NCBI GenBank assembly: GCA_007844125.1
Contig: CM017559.1
Location: forward strand, 30,380,426-30,444,425
DNA from: Sinonovacula constricta
Lineage: Eukaryota > Mollusca > Bivalvia > Cardiida > Solecurtidae
Length of the DNA stretch: 64,000 bases
Direction: 5' to 3'
Below, one piece after another: positions 1 through 25,035 of the stretch. How positions within the stretch are numbered: position 1 is the stretch's first letter; each line of letters starts with the position of its first letter. A model generated the notes under the pieces. It made no database searches, was not told the origin of the DNA, and was given only the letters and a program-made list of their open reading frames with translations. The translations under genes and the position numbers were made by a program.

Positions 1-1695
1 ACATTTCTTTTCTTTACTTTATGATTAAAAAGGCAACAGCAAAATGTCGCACGTCGTCACTCCATGCTAATCTACCAGCACAACACTCGTTAATTGAAAA
101 CAATTATCACTCATCACTGACCAACAAAGAGTCAGTTGTTGTTCTTGTCTTTTTTTATTGCATTTGCAATAGATAATGTAGATGGGTTTTCAAAGAGAAG
201 ACATACAGCGGAGACCAACCATAATAATTATCATTTCTGTATATCTACCCAAGTCCTCGATAAAATTTAATTTTTATTATTTTAGATAGTAAGAAATGTT
301 TCGAAAATCTTGCAAATTTAATCAAACTTGAACAAATTTAATCATCTTATATCTTATAAATAGAATTTAGGAGTCTGGCTTCTGCTTTCATATTTAGTCA
401 CCTTACATTAAGTAACAGTAATCAACAGGCATTCACAATTACAGTTGAAGAATTTAAATACATTGTGATTTAATTTTGTTATTGTAACGACCAGGTTTTG
501 GTGCACACAATATCTGTTGATGATAAATCATTCATTATTATTTTCAAAATTATCAAATGCATGTTTACACTTGTATGGAGTGGTACGAAATGTGCGGCTA
601 CGAAATTGCAAGTCATTGCACATAAACCACTTGGTCAAAATGTTGGTTTTACCTGATTTTATGGCTACATAAGTGTTTGTTTGATAAAGGTGTTCTTAGT
701 CCGTGCTTCTATTGAAATGCATCAATATTTCCACATTGGCAAGATTTTCGAAATATCAACAGCATAAATCGACAACTAGGTCAGACAAATTTTACCATTT
801 CCTCTTTTGGTAAATAATAGCAATCACTAATGACACGTGCAATGTAGACTGAGTGGAAGATTCTTTTATGGCGTGTTGGTAGGAGTTGGTTGCAATACTG
901 ACACAGATCGGAACTTCATTTATTACTTATATCATAATTTGATTGTGTATCGTTCTTTTATAAGACATTGATAAGGCTGAATGTTAACTGTCAAGTATTT
1001 AGTTGGTTTTCATAATATATATTTATATATAAAATGACTGCAGAAAAATATTTATACTAATTTAACTGCTATTTTCAGTGCAGTTTAATTATATAATTTG
1101 TACTTATATTAACCTAAGCTTATATTTGTTCTTGTTTGTTTGTTTATTTTTTAACTAAGAACCTATGAAAGGTCATTTATCAGATGTTTCGTGATTATTA
1201 TTTGTTACTGTGTAGCAGTCCACGTTGGAGTGATGTTAAAACCATTACTTTCTTTGGACTAACTCTTCTTTTGTTCTCTTCTGTCTTTGTTTTGTATTAA
1301 AACTGAATACATGAGGTTTCACCTTTCAGAGCTACTCTTAGTTCAGCCCTTATTTGTAAAAAAAACAACATGCACGTTTGTACAAAATCTTAGCATTAAT
1401 AACTTTGATAAAATGTTGCCAAACATTTAAGTATATTGTAATATATCCCAAAGCAATAATTGATTTTGCAATACACATCCCTAGCTATAAACATTACTAT
1501 TTAACTCGTAAGGATATGGGGTAAGAACTTTTTAGCAATCGTTTATCAAATTTTAATTTATATCTTTCTGCAAGCCTTAAGCATTCTGAATTCTCCAGTT
1601 GTAAGTATGTGTTATTAAATATTTGTATTTAAAATGTGCTTTAATTGAAGGTTGTTTTTGTTTGGTTTAGAGAGTTGGGTCTTGATGTTTTTTAT
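1..1695. other. Gene-free AT-rich stretch
   Basis: No exon-like island, long reading frame, tandem array or recognisable transposon end was seen on either strand. The sequence is uniformly AT-rich. Confidence 0.5.
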
Positions 1696-4376
1696 TAGGG
1701 CTGTAACGATATACCTTACGACGGTATACCGCGGTTCTATATTCACTGTTCAGTTTACGGTTCACTTCTCAAGAATAACGGTACGAACCGTGCGATACAG
1801 TTAGGTAAAAATCCTACATTGTGCTCTCGAGTTCACGTTGAATCGTTGTTGAGTCAGTAGTGGACTATTTCTTTGCACCGGGGAAACGACAAAGTGGATC
1901 AAGATATAGCACTTTTATGACAATGTTTGCCGAGATGTAAGCATTCTTGTTTTCAAGAGTAGCTGATCATTCAGAACAGTATTTTGTCATTCTTAATTCT
2001 AGTTTATACCATAAGAAAGTTAAATTAGTAAGCTATGTAGTATATCTTGTATCGGTAAAACGCATTGGGTAAAGCTAATTAGTATTCAAAATGGCGGCTG
2101 TCGAAAACTTGTAATCTCTGTTTAAGAAATCACTGATCACTGATGGAGTCGGACAATCTATATTGCAAAAAGCAATCCATTGTAAATTATGGCATGATTG
2201 ATAAAATCATTGGCTCTTGAGACTTCGGCTAATCGACTGTATTGCCCTCATTATGAAATTGTGAAACGATGACGAGAAAATACCAAAATAAGCATTTAGT
2301 CATATAGTTTGTTTTATTTTTTTCCGAAAGAATACTAAATACATTTCTCATTTCTATCTTTGTTTAGTTATATATCTAAGAAGTTGTTTCAGAAGAAACT
2401 ATCTCTCGTTATTTGTTTTTACTTTTTGCCCCACAAATTATCACACCTAATTACTGTCCCAATCTCCCAATCGCAATAGATCCATAGAGATTATCCACCT
2501 GATAGTCAGAGCAAAATAAGTTCCTCAGCCAATACATATTCAGCATATATAAAATGGTAGTGAATAAAACTGGTAGCAGAAGCGTTTATTCATGAGCGAG
2601 TTAATTTATGCATAGATTGACACCACCAAGTTTACCTGACTATATGTACATAAAATTGGTGGACTTTTGGTTTTTGTTGATACAAACCTTGTTTAAATGA
2701 TGTTTTAAATTATTTACTTCGACTAATAACACACTGCTTGCTGTTTTGTTTTTGTTATTGAAAAGTTAAATACACGCACCATCCGGAACATGGCCGTCCA
2801 AATATATATACACTTTTTGGTAATTTGTCGAACTTCAATTTTGACGAATATGTTGGTACACTAAATATAAATTTGATGTAACTAATTTAAAATAGTATGC
2901 TTTGTACCTTCATTACCGGACTACTTAGAATGGAGCATTTTTTTTTATTTAGAGAGAAACTTATGATATTCTGAATCATACGTTGATTTAGAGAGAATTT
3001 TTTCATATTCTGATTCATATGTTGACATTCAAAAGCAATTATAATTGTGATAAATATTTATTTGAACAGTACTTTCCAGTAGATATACTTTTTAAGTACA
3101 TGTTATACTTATTGGTAAGCATACAGACCCTCAATAATAGGCAAACAATCGATAATATCATATTTTGTCTTAAGCAGTCAACTTGTTTTAAGCAGTGAAT
3201 TTTAGGCTGTCCCTTGGTTAGCTGTTTGATACAAATGTGACTGTAGATAGAAACTGTTTAAAGCATTGCTGGTCTTATTCTAGATAAAGGAAATTGTCAT
3301 TTGGGAGGCCGTGTTATGACATTTTACATTTTGAAAAGAAATGACATTTAATGCATTATCCTTATTTTCTAACCCTTATGATATATAATAAAAACCCCAA
3401 GAATTTCTAAAAGATTATTAGGTGGTGATGAAAATGAAAGCGTAAGAAATTTGAAATCACAAGCACAACTAATTGCATCAATACAGATTGCCTTTTTTTA
3501 AAGCAGAATAATATCCGAGTGAATGCTCTGGCCTCATCAGTAGGACAAGAATATGTTTTTACACCAGGGAACAAATTTCCCGTTAAAAAAAGTTTATTTA
3601 ACCATATATAAACTATAGATACCATGATTTTTTTAATGTTAAAGGAACAGCCACCTTTGTATAAACTTGACCAATACTTAACACCATGTTACAGTAGAAG
3701 GAATGTATATATTATACTACTGAAAATGGTTGATTAATTTGTAAACACAAGAAAAAAAGCACTTACATGTATACTTTCTGATATATGATATATATCAAAT
3801 ATCGATCATTTTTGTATTGATACACATATCATATCGATAATTCTGACCGATACAGAGCCCTAGTAACAACCTGCCATCATTATTTCTCTAATGTTTGATA
3901 CAAAGCACCAACTACTTGCTAGCTGAATGTGTTGACACTTCAAGTTGTTTCTAAATTTTCATCTTCTTTTTTTATAGTGTACCAAACTGTTGTATTTTTA
4001 TATGTGACGGACATTTAGAATTTACAATAAAGATGAAAAAAAATATCTGAAGAAATAATATATTACTTTTTATTTTTTAAGAACTAACATTTTAAAGTTT
4101 TAGGTTATTCTTACAGTTAAATCATTTAATATGTGGATAACCTTTTATGTCATACATAATTGATTATTGACTTATAGACTTACAAGTTCTTAGTTTCAGT
4201 AAATAGTTACGCTAACATATTGTTTTATATAACTCATGATGTATTTGTTTACCTATGTGATAAGCAAAAACATATCATCAGTACCAAAATATTATGCATC
4301 GCGATACGTATCGTATCGTGTGGTATGTGTCGCGATACATATCGTATCGTGAGGAAAGCGTATCGTTACACCCCTA
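1696..4376. mobile_element. Probable degenerate hAT-like DNA transposon
   Basis: The left end reads TAGGGCTGTAACGATA and the right end, reverse-complemented, reads TAGGGGTGTAACGATA, giving terminal inverted repeats of about 16 bp. The 8 bases outside each end (ttttttat and tgttttat) agree at 7 of 8 positions, which suits the 8-bp duplication typical of hAT elements. The interior has no usable transposase frame, so it would be a dead or non-autonomous copy. A cluster of CGATAC-type subrepeats lies next to the right end (4293-4365), and a similar sub-terminal motif ends in gagcccta near 3865. The two ends could instead belong to different insertions. Confidence 0.42.
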
Positions 4377-4556
4377 TGTTTTATATAACTTTGTTTTGTT
4401 TTTACTTCATTTAAAATATATGCTTTACATGTTAATGATCTTTATTATACTAAAAGGGAATACATGTACTTGCATTTCTTTATCATTTTTTGTTCTGTTG
4501 ACTTGATTAATGTTTAAAATATTATAATAAACAGTTTTTTTCTGTATTATTGCATT

Positions 4557-4685
4557 AAATTGAGTTACATTACGGTATAATGTACAAAATATGTACTTAA
4601 ATAGTTACATTACTGTATAATGTACAAAATATGTATTTGAAAAGTTACATTACTGTATAAATGTACAAAATATGTACTTAAAATG
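4557..4685. repeat. Minisatellite, about 43-bp unit, three copies
   Basis: Three successive near-identical units contain gttacattactgtataa followed by tgtacaaaatatgta. No coding potential. Confidence 0.8.
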
Positions 4686-4945
4686 TTGAATAATAAAACA
4701 TAAATTCAAATCTTATCTATTTTGTTTGTAAAACATTTCTTAGTGGCAGCTTCAAATGCCACTCATGTAATTACATAATCAAACCTCATATGACCTTTTC
4801 CATATTTAATTTACACGTACATGTCATCATCTGATGACCAAAAACATAGCTGTCTCTTGCATAATTAATCTTTTAACATTTCTACCTGGCATGATTTATT
4901 TACGCATCACCATATTCTAGTTGAACAACTTAATTTATGGAATCA

Positions 4946-5193
4946 GGGCATTCGTGGCGTAGTGGTAGAGTCGCCGATTTGTAACTCCTCTTACTGCTTA
5001 GCCTCTCACCACATGGGTTCGAGTCCAAGTTGGGGCGAAAGACTTAATGTGGGAAGGTCTTCCAGCTGACTTGTTGTGCGCTGGTGGTTCTACCCAGACA
5101 TTTGTCTGAGGTCTTCCTCCAACAAATAGCTGGACGTCACTTAATGATCATAACTGGTCGCTGTGATGTATTTAAACAAACAAACAAACAAAC
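4946..5193 (+). mobile_element. tRNA-derived SINE, family I
   Basis: The 5' part resembles a tRNA: A-box-like tggcgtagtggtagag and B-box-like gggttcgagtcc with usual spacing. A body containing ggtcttccagctgac follows, and the copy ends in a CAAA repeat tail. Related copies lie at 5845-6064 (decayed) and 25462-25700. Confidence 0.75.
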
Positions 5194-5362
5194 TTAACCT
5201 ATTGGTGTTTGGGGTGGGGGTATTGTGAGGAAAATCAACTTAATATTCACACACTCACCTCATGCTGTACATGTACAGGTAAAGTCAATATAAGCTGTAA
5301 AACCTGTCTCTAGTAGGTTTTTGTATGCAGAAAGCAATATTGACAGTAGGCATACCTGGACA

Positions 5363-5450
5363 ACTTGATGTGGCCTGCTTGATGTGGCCTGTGGCCTGCT
5401 TGATGTGGCCTGTGGCCTGCTTGATGTGGCCTGCTTGATGTGGCCTGCTT
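5363..5450. repeat. Short tandem repeat of the cttgatgtggcctg unit
   Basis: The motif gcctgcttgatgtgg recurs five times with 17- and 23-base spacing because some units carry an extra tggcct. Confidence 0.8.
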
Positions 5451-5844
5451 TTTTCTTTAGCTGTCCATTATAATAACCATTATTTTGTAAAGCATGTTTG
5501 GTCTAGTTAAAAAAACAACTTGCATATGCCGAGAGAGTATTTAATGAAATATTTGTGGTTTATTGAGTTGCTTCAGATAAAATGTATACTGTGTATGATT
5601 CAGTGGCATATAAATAAGCCTTTTTAAGATAAAGCCAAAAATAAAATATATATAAAATATATATCTTAAATGCTCGCTAATATTTTAAAATGTTGACCAG
5701 GCAACAGTATGAACTGTTGCCTGTTCATGACCTCATATCATCAGTGATGTCATTTTTGTCATTTCTTGTTAAATAGGAAAGCTAAGACACTTTGGGACGT
5801 TAAGCAGGTTTTATTGCAGATACTATCAAACTTACGAGAGAGAA

Positions 5845-6064
5845 GTATTTGACCATGGAGTTGCCGCCTTGAAACTCTTCTGAGTGCTCGCCTCTCACCG
5901 CATGGGACAGAGTCCCTGTCGGGGTGAAGGATTAAATACTAGTATGGGAAAGTCTTCCAGCTGACATGAGATGCCCTGTTGGTCTTCCCTGGCCAAAAAA
6001 AATGTATGTCCCTATAATGATATGATAATAACGAAGTTGCTATGATGTATTTTAATAACACACT
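5845..6064 (+). mobile_element. Decayed SINE, family I
   Basis: Shares with the 4946 copy the segments cctctcaccgcatgg and gtcttccagctgaca and ends near a gctatgatgta tail. The A box is no longer recognisable. Confidence 0.55.
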
Positions 6065-7623
6065 GAAAAAAGTTCTGCATATCAAATTCAATATCAGTTT
6101 ATAGCAGAAATCCTTTCTTTGAGTTAAGGAATGTTATGAAAATATGAAATCGAACTGAAATTGAAACCAAACTGTATATGTGTAACCTTTTAAAACTGCG
6201 ATGGCTTTTTTAACAAACACAAATAAACCTGAAGCCAGAAATAGGGTCCAATCATCCACAAACACAGACATGCTAACGTTGAATCTGTTTGAACCAGGTG
6301 TCGGATATGAACTTTGACCAAGGCTGCTTATTTTTGCTAAGCACAACACAAGGATGTCTAGCATGCTTCGGTAAGAATGGTAGCACAGCACAGTCTATGG
6401 TCCGTGTTCATATCGTCTGTGTGTAACTGTGTTCATGTGTTTAAACTTTCTTTAAAGCCAATTTCACACTATTCCATGTGTTCCTATCCTGATCTGCATA
6501 TCCACATACGTGTAAACAACATTAAAAAAGACCGATATTATTAAATTTGAACATGTCTACATCTGCTAGTCTGGGTCTGCAAAATCTAGTTAGTTACTAA
6601 GGACATGAGGCCGGTTGTAGACAAGACAGTCACAGATGAGGGAACACACATTTATTACACAAATGTATAAATTAAATTATAATTGTTACCAGTGTACTGA
6701 TTTGATTTTTTTTTGTCTTTTCATAAATAATCATTGTAATTTCAGTGATAACATTTTTCATTTCAATATTTTAAATGAATTTTGAAACATATCTAACATA
6801 TTTTAGTTCACTATCTAGACATAAATTGTATGCTTTGGTTTTAAGCTTGTGGTCTAACAACAACAGCCAAACATGGTGTGAACAAATCAAGTGTCAACAG
6901 CACTTGCTAATGAAATGCAAAAAAAAAAGGTTTCCAAAGTGATCTTAATATATTCTACAGTCAAATTCTAATATAAATAAAACTTTAAAAAAATCATGTA
7001 CTGAAGTTTTAATTGAAATAATGAGTATGCAAGCATAAAAATAGTTTATATAATTTGAAAGTTAGTGACAAAAGAGTTGATAATTATAAAATATTTGTGG
7101 TAAACACTTTTATACCATTATCGCATAAAGAAATTAAAGTTAATAAATTTAGAATACATGAAGACATTATACTAATAAAGAATAAATAGGAAACAAGGGT
7201 CTTTCTATGTAAAAGGAGTAAATGGATAACTGTCCATATTATTTTTTTTAGAAGTCACATGCTTAAGCAGAAACAGCTCAAATTATTTTACATTAATTAA
7301 TGAATTCGTCTTTTGACAATATATCATCTTATAACATAAATGATGTAAACTGGTTTGAACAAGTTGAAATGGAAGTTATGTTTTAAAAGTGTCTGTGGTG
7401 GCATTTTACTTACTATTCATGCACAAAATGAGATGGTATCAACTATCACGAAAACCATTTACTTTTATGATAAATGTATGTTTGCAGGAAGAAGACAAAT
7501 TTTCCTTCAAATAGATACAACACTTAAGTAAAGTAAAGAAACGATTTACTCCTCTTAAAAAAAGCTAAATCAAAGTATGCTTAACATAATGTTGGGAAAC
7601 TCTGTCAATTTTCAATTTCTTAG
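6065..7623. other. No gene recognised
   Basis: AT-rich, with no convincing exon, array or transposon end on either strand. Confidence 0.45.
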
Positions 7624-7742
7624 GTTTGATCTGTGCCAAGGTTCCTGTGACCCTTGTAGATTTGTGTCCTAGTTTCCCCGACACCAACGACATATTTCAG
7701 GGCCAGAAGCTTGCCAACATGTCTTACTCAATGTGTCGTTTT
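7624..7742 (+). CDS. Orphan coding-like internal exon, function unknown
   Basis: A GC-richer 119-base island is bounded by a good acceptor (caatttcttag) and a consensus donor (gtgagt). It is open in one frame as two bases plus 39 codons, ending in phase 0. The product includes VPVTLVDLCPSFPD and KLANMSYSMCRF, which I cannot assign to a family. The frame cannot begin or end a protein here, so partner exons are needed, and none was recognised within several kilobases. It could be an isolated exon of a gene extending beyond the left edge, or a relic. Confidence 0.4.
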
Positions 7743-9283
7743 GTGAGTATTGAAAATGTCCTTAATAATATGCAGTTAGCAAAAGGCCATGCATAGTATC
7801 AAATTAAAATCAACAAGTGTTTTAGTAGGACAATGCACAAATATACATGTTTCAAGTTCTGTGTATTCAGCAGTATTATTGTTTCATACATTCATCTCTT
7901 TATTGCAAACTTGTTTTTGTGTTAATTTTATATGCACATTATTACATTTAAATAATGTTTAGTTCCAACCATGTTAATTACAAGCAACATGTTCTTAGTA
8001 TAGGTTTTAAATCTAAATTGGCGATTCTTCCAGTCGGTCCCTATTGCCGACTGGCCGTTCCAAGGCGGTAACTGTTGGGTTTCTCATTTTGTTAACTGGC
8101 TCATCACATATTTACTTTTACACTTGGCTTGCACGTGAATACCTTTGTCATGTGCCTTTTCAAATTCTGGTATAAGTTGCAATGCTCATAGGACTTTGTC
8201 ATGTATTCTTATTCATGGAATAGAAACTACGGTCGTTCTATTCGTTCGCTCCCTTAGGTTTCTAATTCAACATGAGCCGCCAGTTAAGACACTAACCTGA
8301 ACATGGTAAAACTTAACACAGCAGTCAAAGCTTTAGAAAAAGGAAAATAAATACTAGAGTAAGTTCTATGAGTACATACGAGCCCATCAGTTCCAACAAA
8401 TGCTGAAGTCTGTTGACAAAATGACGCGATGACGTCACACATATAATTACATCTAATTAAATACAGAATAGCTCTCATAGCACGGGTTATTAAGCATAGT
8501 CCAATGCCTGCATCCGCACGTGCGTAAAGCATTGCTGCGATTCTCAACTTAGTTAGAAAATAGAACACGTGACACTGATTGGGCATGATCTCCGCTATTC
8601 ACTAAATGGGTGAGGTTTTATTGTCAATCAATGGAATACAGTTTGTGACGATTGCCTTCTTGCACCAGTAGGTGGGGTACGAAATTACCATCTCGATCAA
8701 TGAACACTAGGTACGCCCAATGATGGGCAGTGATCTGTTTTGATTAGCTGCACGCATACACACGTAGGTGCTGGTTGCTTGCAGTAGGTTATATAAGACA
8801 ATCAAATGATCGGCTGGTAGCTACTGACTGGGGCAGTCTTTAGACGGAGAGAGATTAAGTCTGTCGAGAGCATCAAAGCGGTAGAATTTATGTGCTCAGC
8901 GTGAGGCGTGACACAGACCCCTGATATCGGGAGTCTCCCGGGGAAATCGGGAAAGATCACATGTCTCAGTGAGACTTTAGAACCACCGGTGCACAGAGAG
9001 ACTTTAGAACCAAAGGTGCACCGCAGGTTAGCTAGAAAAGCTCTCCACATGAAAGTTCACGCACCAACTGGAACTGGAACACACATGGACAGGGTTGAGG
9101 ATTTCAAGTCAGTGACTGTAACGGCTCGGCCACGGCCGCCCCGTCATTTAAGAAAGAAATAACTGACACCATACGGAGTAATGGTATTACCGTGGTTTCA
9201 GTAAATGACAAGCTTGGTAAATTGATAAAACCGTATGGAGGTTTTGCTAAATGTTAAGGCAGTTTTTTGGAAATGCATGTATG

Positions 9284-9285
<2 letters not shown>
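7743..9285. other. No gene recognised; small GC-richer patch
   Basis: The stretch from about 8580 to 9180 is less AT-rich. It contains a two-copy direct repeat (gagactttagaacca followed by ggtgcac, near 8971 and 8998) and the palindromic tctcccggggaa. Open frames here are short on both strands and resemble nothing I know. Confidence 0.35.

Positions 9286-9316
<31 letters not shown>
9286..9316. repeat. (TA)n microsatellite
   Basis: An uninterrupted run of about 15 TA dinucleotides. Confidence 0.9.
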
Positions 9317-9320
<4 letters not shown>

Positions 9321-9639
9321 TTTGTGGTATTTTCAGAACCACATACATTTTTTTTGACATGGGTGCGAAGCTGTGGATGTAGATGAGGTTAATAAACATA
9401 GAATAGTTGCTTTAAAATACAAATGTTCCGTACGTCTATCCCCTAAACATTTTAATGTGCCAGCATTTTGATCTTGTACTAATCAGTCATTCGTGGATTT
9501 TTTTATTTAATTATTTTTACAATTTTCAGTATGTATTTTCACATTGAAATATATTTTTTACTACTCTTTGTACCAAAGACCTATACAATGTGTGTAGTAT
9601 ACAACGTTGGTACTAATAAATGACATAAATGCATTTACC

Positions 9640-10870
9640 GAAATGGTTAACATGTCACGTAGTCTGGTTCCCAGCTTCTATTGTAAACATACTAGAAGTC
9701 TGGCATTGACGAAACAATGGCCGACGCAATGATAGCTGTAAGTTAACCAAATACTTTCAAAAGTTGTTCATCGGGATATTGTTCAATTTTCAATCGATAT
9801 GTATATATAAAATTCTTAAAGATAAGGTTTCTTTTCGTGGAACATTTCCGTATGTTATTTTTTTTTAAATTTCAATAAGTTGAGTATTTTTCGGACAAAT
9901 ACGAAGATTGTGATATTTCGGATATGTGATCATAAGTTCTCTTGTAAAATGATTATAAAATGATTTTGTTTTGCATTGTGATCAATACGAATGTGTTTTA
10001 GTTATGTTTATTAAGAAAGTATTACATTGCCATGCGGACACTACATATATTATCTTAAATGTAAATGTTACAATATAATCAAAGATATTGTGCTTATACA
10101 GTTATTGTGGGATGCTTGTTATGTCATTTTATTAACTTACTTATATATATATATAAATGCAAAAATGGTGTTTGATCCTGACTGCAATTGGTATCAATTA
10201 AGCTTTTTGAGATGAAGCTTTTTAAAATAGAAGTATTATTTCATCAGTTCTTCAACAATAAGACCTATTATTGGTACATGAAGGATGAAAGACATCTTGT
10301 AGTGTCCGCAACACATAATTAAAAAAAATAAATGTGTAAACCCTTTTTCTGGTCTCAGATAAGTCACATCTTTTTTATTTCTTTTAAGTTACCTGGACTG
10401 TCTTTCATCATTCAATTGGTATATACATTATATATGTTAAAATACATTGAATATCCTGATTGGCCCATATTAGAAGTACATTAATTTCACTGTTATGTCC
10501 TGTTTGGCAGAAAATCAGACTAGACAATAATATTTATTTCACTTTTTTTATATAACTGCAATCAATTAAATAAATATAAATAAATATTGTCCGAAATTAC
10601 ACTGCGTAAATTTGTCCGAAAAATATTCAACTTGTCAGGAATGTAAAATCTCATCATAAGTAATAGCTCCTTAACAACGCTTTACACGAATGAAAACTAC
10701 AACATTGATATTGACCAGAAAATCAATACTATCACAATGACCCGCCTTTTGCTATTAGCTCGTAAACTTAGCGATTCCATCGCCGCCGCCATTATTTCGT
10801 TTGTGCCTGACCCTTTGTGTTTAGACAAAGGGCAGGTAATCCAGACTACATGTCACGAAGTATCTAGTCA
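9640..10870. repeat. Imperfect long inverted repeat upstream of AK6
   Basis: The left arm (about 9648-9960) matches the reverse complement of the right arm (about 10545-10865) in the same order: catgtcacgtagtctgg versus gacatgtagtctgg; acgaaacaatggccg versus acgaaataatggcgg; aagttgagtatttttcggac versus aagttgaatatttttcggac. The spacer contains a nested inverted pair, tgcggacactaca (about 10034) and tgtagtgtccgca (about 10297). The arms are diverged, so this is an old inverted duplication or a foldback-type element. Confidence 0.65.
9718..9738 (+). CDS. Candidate short first coding exon in the inverted-repeat left arm
   Basis: The start acaATGG is in good Kozak context and encodes MADAMIA, followed at once by a consensus donor gtaagt. 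The mirrored arm (minus strand, start at about 10798) encodes MAAAMES, but the matching donor position reads ctaagt. No downstream exon was assigned. The 21-base exon ends in phase 0, which does not fit AK6 exon 2 (phase 1). Confidence 0.22.
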
Positions 10871-10926
10871 CCGCATAATACACGCGTTCAAAAACTGGAA
10901 TGTTGGTACGTAAAACCAGTCAGAAC

Positions 10927-10932
10927 CACGTG
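10927..10932. promoter_or_regulatory. E-box (CACGTG) in the AK6 5' flank
   Basis: A perfect CACGTG palindrome lies 16 bases before the AK6 start codon. The hexamer is certain; whether it regulates AK6 is a guess. Confidence 0.3.
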
Positions 10933-10948
10933 CCGAATCAAAACAAAC

Positions 10949-22860
<11,912 letters not shown>

Positions 22861-24120
22861 CAGTGGTTGTCCTAGGGAGTGTATGGTGTTTTATAGTTAT
22901 AATTAATAACTGGTCCCCTAATAGACTGGTTCTGTGCTAGCCAGTCTATGAAACCGGAAACCACCTGACTTGTGCATTTATTGTTGACAAAAGACTGAGG
23001 GCCAGGACTGGGCTTCCCTGTGTGATCAAGCTTGTAACCAAGGAAACCAAAGTGCTAAGGTTTTAGGGTGATTGTTGCATGTTAGCTATTCCCTATCATC
23101 TATCGTCTCCGGACATTTGTTTGAGTTGCTTGGAGTTTGGGGTTATCATTGTACGTTATTTCCTTGTAATCCAGTGACAAGGATTTTGTATAATTTTAAT
23201 ACAAATTTTGTTATTGTTTTGTTAATAATGCATGTAAGCTAATTTTCAAGTCATCTTATTTCTTCATAATTTTGTTGTTTTTGGGGTTATCACTGTATGT
23301 TAGCCTTTTTCCAAAGCACCGAGAGTTGGGAACATTAAGTTTAATTATTTGGATATCTTTATTTGTTCTTTGTTTGTTAATGGTTCTATGTTTGATAATG
23401 TACCTGCATATTAATAATTAATCAGATCAGTTAGCTGAAAATAATTTTTTTGATTTTGTTCTGTCAATTTTATGCGCTGATTAGGTCCATTTTCCAGTAG
23501 GAAATGTATACCTTTTCCCAATATGTACCTAAGCATTATATATGCGGACAAAGTGACATTTTAATGTTCTGATCTTGATCGGAAAAATATATTTTTGTAA
23601 CAAAATCTTTTCAAATTGAACTTTTTTATTTTTATGAATAGACATTTGAAAATTTAACTGCAATTTGATAAGTTTTTGATATTCTCCCCTAAAAATCCTT
23701 ATATATATAGGACCTACCTACTAGTTGGACTACCTCAGATATTACCTAACATGGGAGACACTTATCATTACATCACTCCTGCCCATTTAAAAATACTTAG
23801 CATGAATCTGTTGAAAGACTGTAATCATTTACAGCTGTATTTTTTGTCCTTTTTATTTTGCATATATCAAGGGACATTACTGTAACTATTCAAATTTCAA
23901 AGTGTTATCTCCCTCCTGGGTAGCTATTTGGTCTTTTGTTATTGACTACTTTAGACTGCAATGTTCACACGAAATCGCCTCTTGGACAATGCTATGAGCT
24001 GTGAATAAATTGTGTAAATTGCATTGAGTGTTTGTTAAAACAGATGATATATTTATGTTATCTTCAATTATGCTATCTTAAGAAATGCAAAAGGCAGTTT
24101 TGTAAAATAAAATCCTCTTT
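22861..24120 (+). other. AK6: Probable AK6 3' UTR
   Basis: AT-rich sequence after the stop with no other gene. The first strong poly(A) signal is at 24004-24009, followed by a GT-rich patch (gagtgtttgtt). A second AATAAA lies at 24106-24111. Confidence 0.55.
24004..24009 (+). terminator. AK6: Candidate AK6 poly(A) signal AATAAA
   Basis: A canonical hexamer about 1.14 kb after the stop, with a downstream GU-rich element about 20 bases later. Confidence 0.45.
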
Positions 24121-24725
24121 ATTTTGACAGACAGTTATTTATATATAAAATTCTTTCATGAGAAAATATATTTATGAACATTTAAAAAAAAAATATTGGG
24201 GGGAAATGATTGCATGTAGATTTACAAATATATACCAGTAAATATACATTATTTTATTGTATTGTCTTTGCTTTTGTCTGTTGAAAGGATATAGGTTTTA
24301 AATTCTTGTTTTTTATGGTATTAGTAATTAAGTTTGATTTTTAAACACAACACATCGGTTTGAGATATATTTACTTTTCCTCTTTAATTTTGCTTGACAG
24401 TACATTTTGAGATTTAATTACCTTATGAACATGCAATTACACATTTGCTTTGTCAGCATATATTTTTAATCACCATTTAATGCCATAAATTGTTAGCAAC
24501 ATTCATTCATAAACATATCTTTAAAGTGTTTGGTATCTACAACAAAAATTGAATTAAAAAACAAACAATTAATTAGAAAAGGTATTTACAACTGATAGAT
24601 AAGGGTTTATTGCCTATTGAATACCAACACTGGTTTATATTCTGACCAATGGCAATGGCAAGCACAAAATTAACTGACTGAATATATAGACAATGATTCT
24701 TCCTCCCTCCTGCATTACTAATGTT
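24121..24725. other. Intergenic, nothing recognised
   Basis: AT-rich spacer between the AK6 3' end and a MITE. Confidence 0.4.
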
Positions 24726-25035
24726 TTAAGGGTGGTAACCAACAGTTTGCCTATATCAAATACATACAACAATATTGAACCACAGCTTTAGGGAATTTGG
24801 GCTAAATTTTGGATGACTGTTTAAAGTTAGTGGTCACATGGTTTAAAAAACTCTGCAGCATGGCTCGGATAGGTAATACCTATTTGCACTGACGAGTGAT
24901 GATATTTGTTTGACTGTTCACACAGATCTTGAACATCAGTGAGCAGTATATTGAAGAACCTTTTCATGTAACAATGATTTATTTGGTTATTTGAGAAAAG
25001 AAATTTAGGTCCAAACTGTCTGATAATACCTTTAA
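24726..25035. mobile_element. TTAA-flanked MITE, family A, copy 1
   Basis: TTAA is present at both ends, with inverted termini starting gggtggtaaccaacagtttg and ending aaactgtctgataatacct. The interior shares gcactgacgagtgatga and ttcacacagatc with the copy at 30187. No coding capacity. Confidence 0.75.

Noticed and set aside
8284..9162. Open frames of 82-100 codons on both strands
   Set aside because: No recognisable motifs, overlapping frames on opposite strands, no splice or promoter context.
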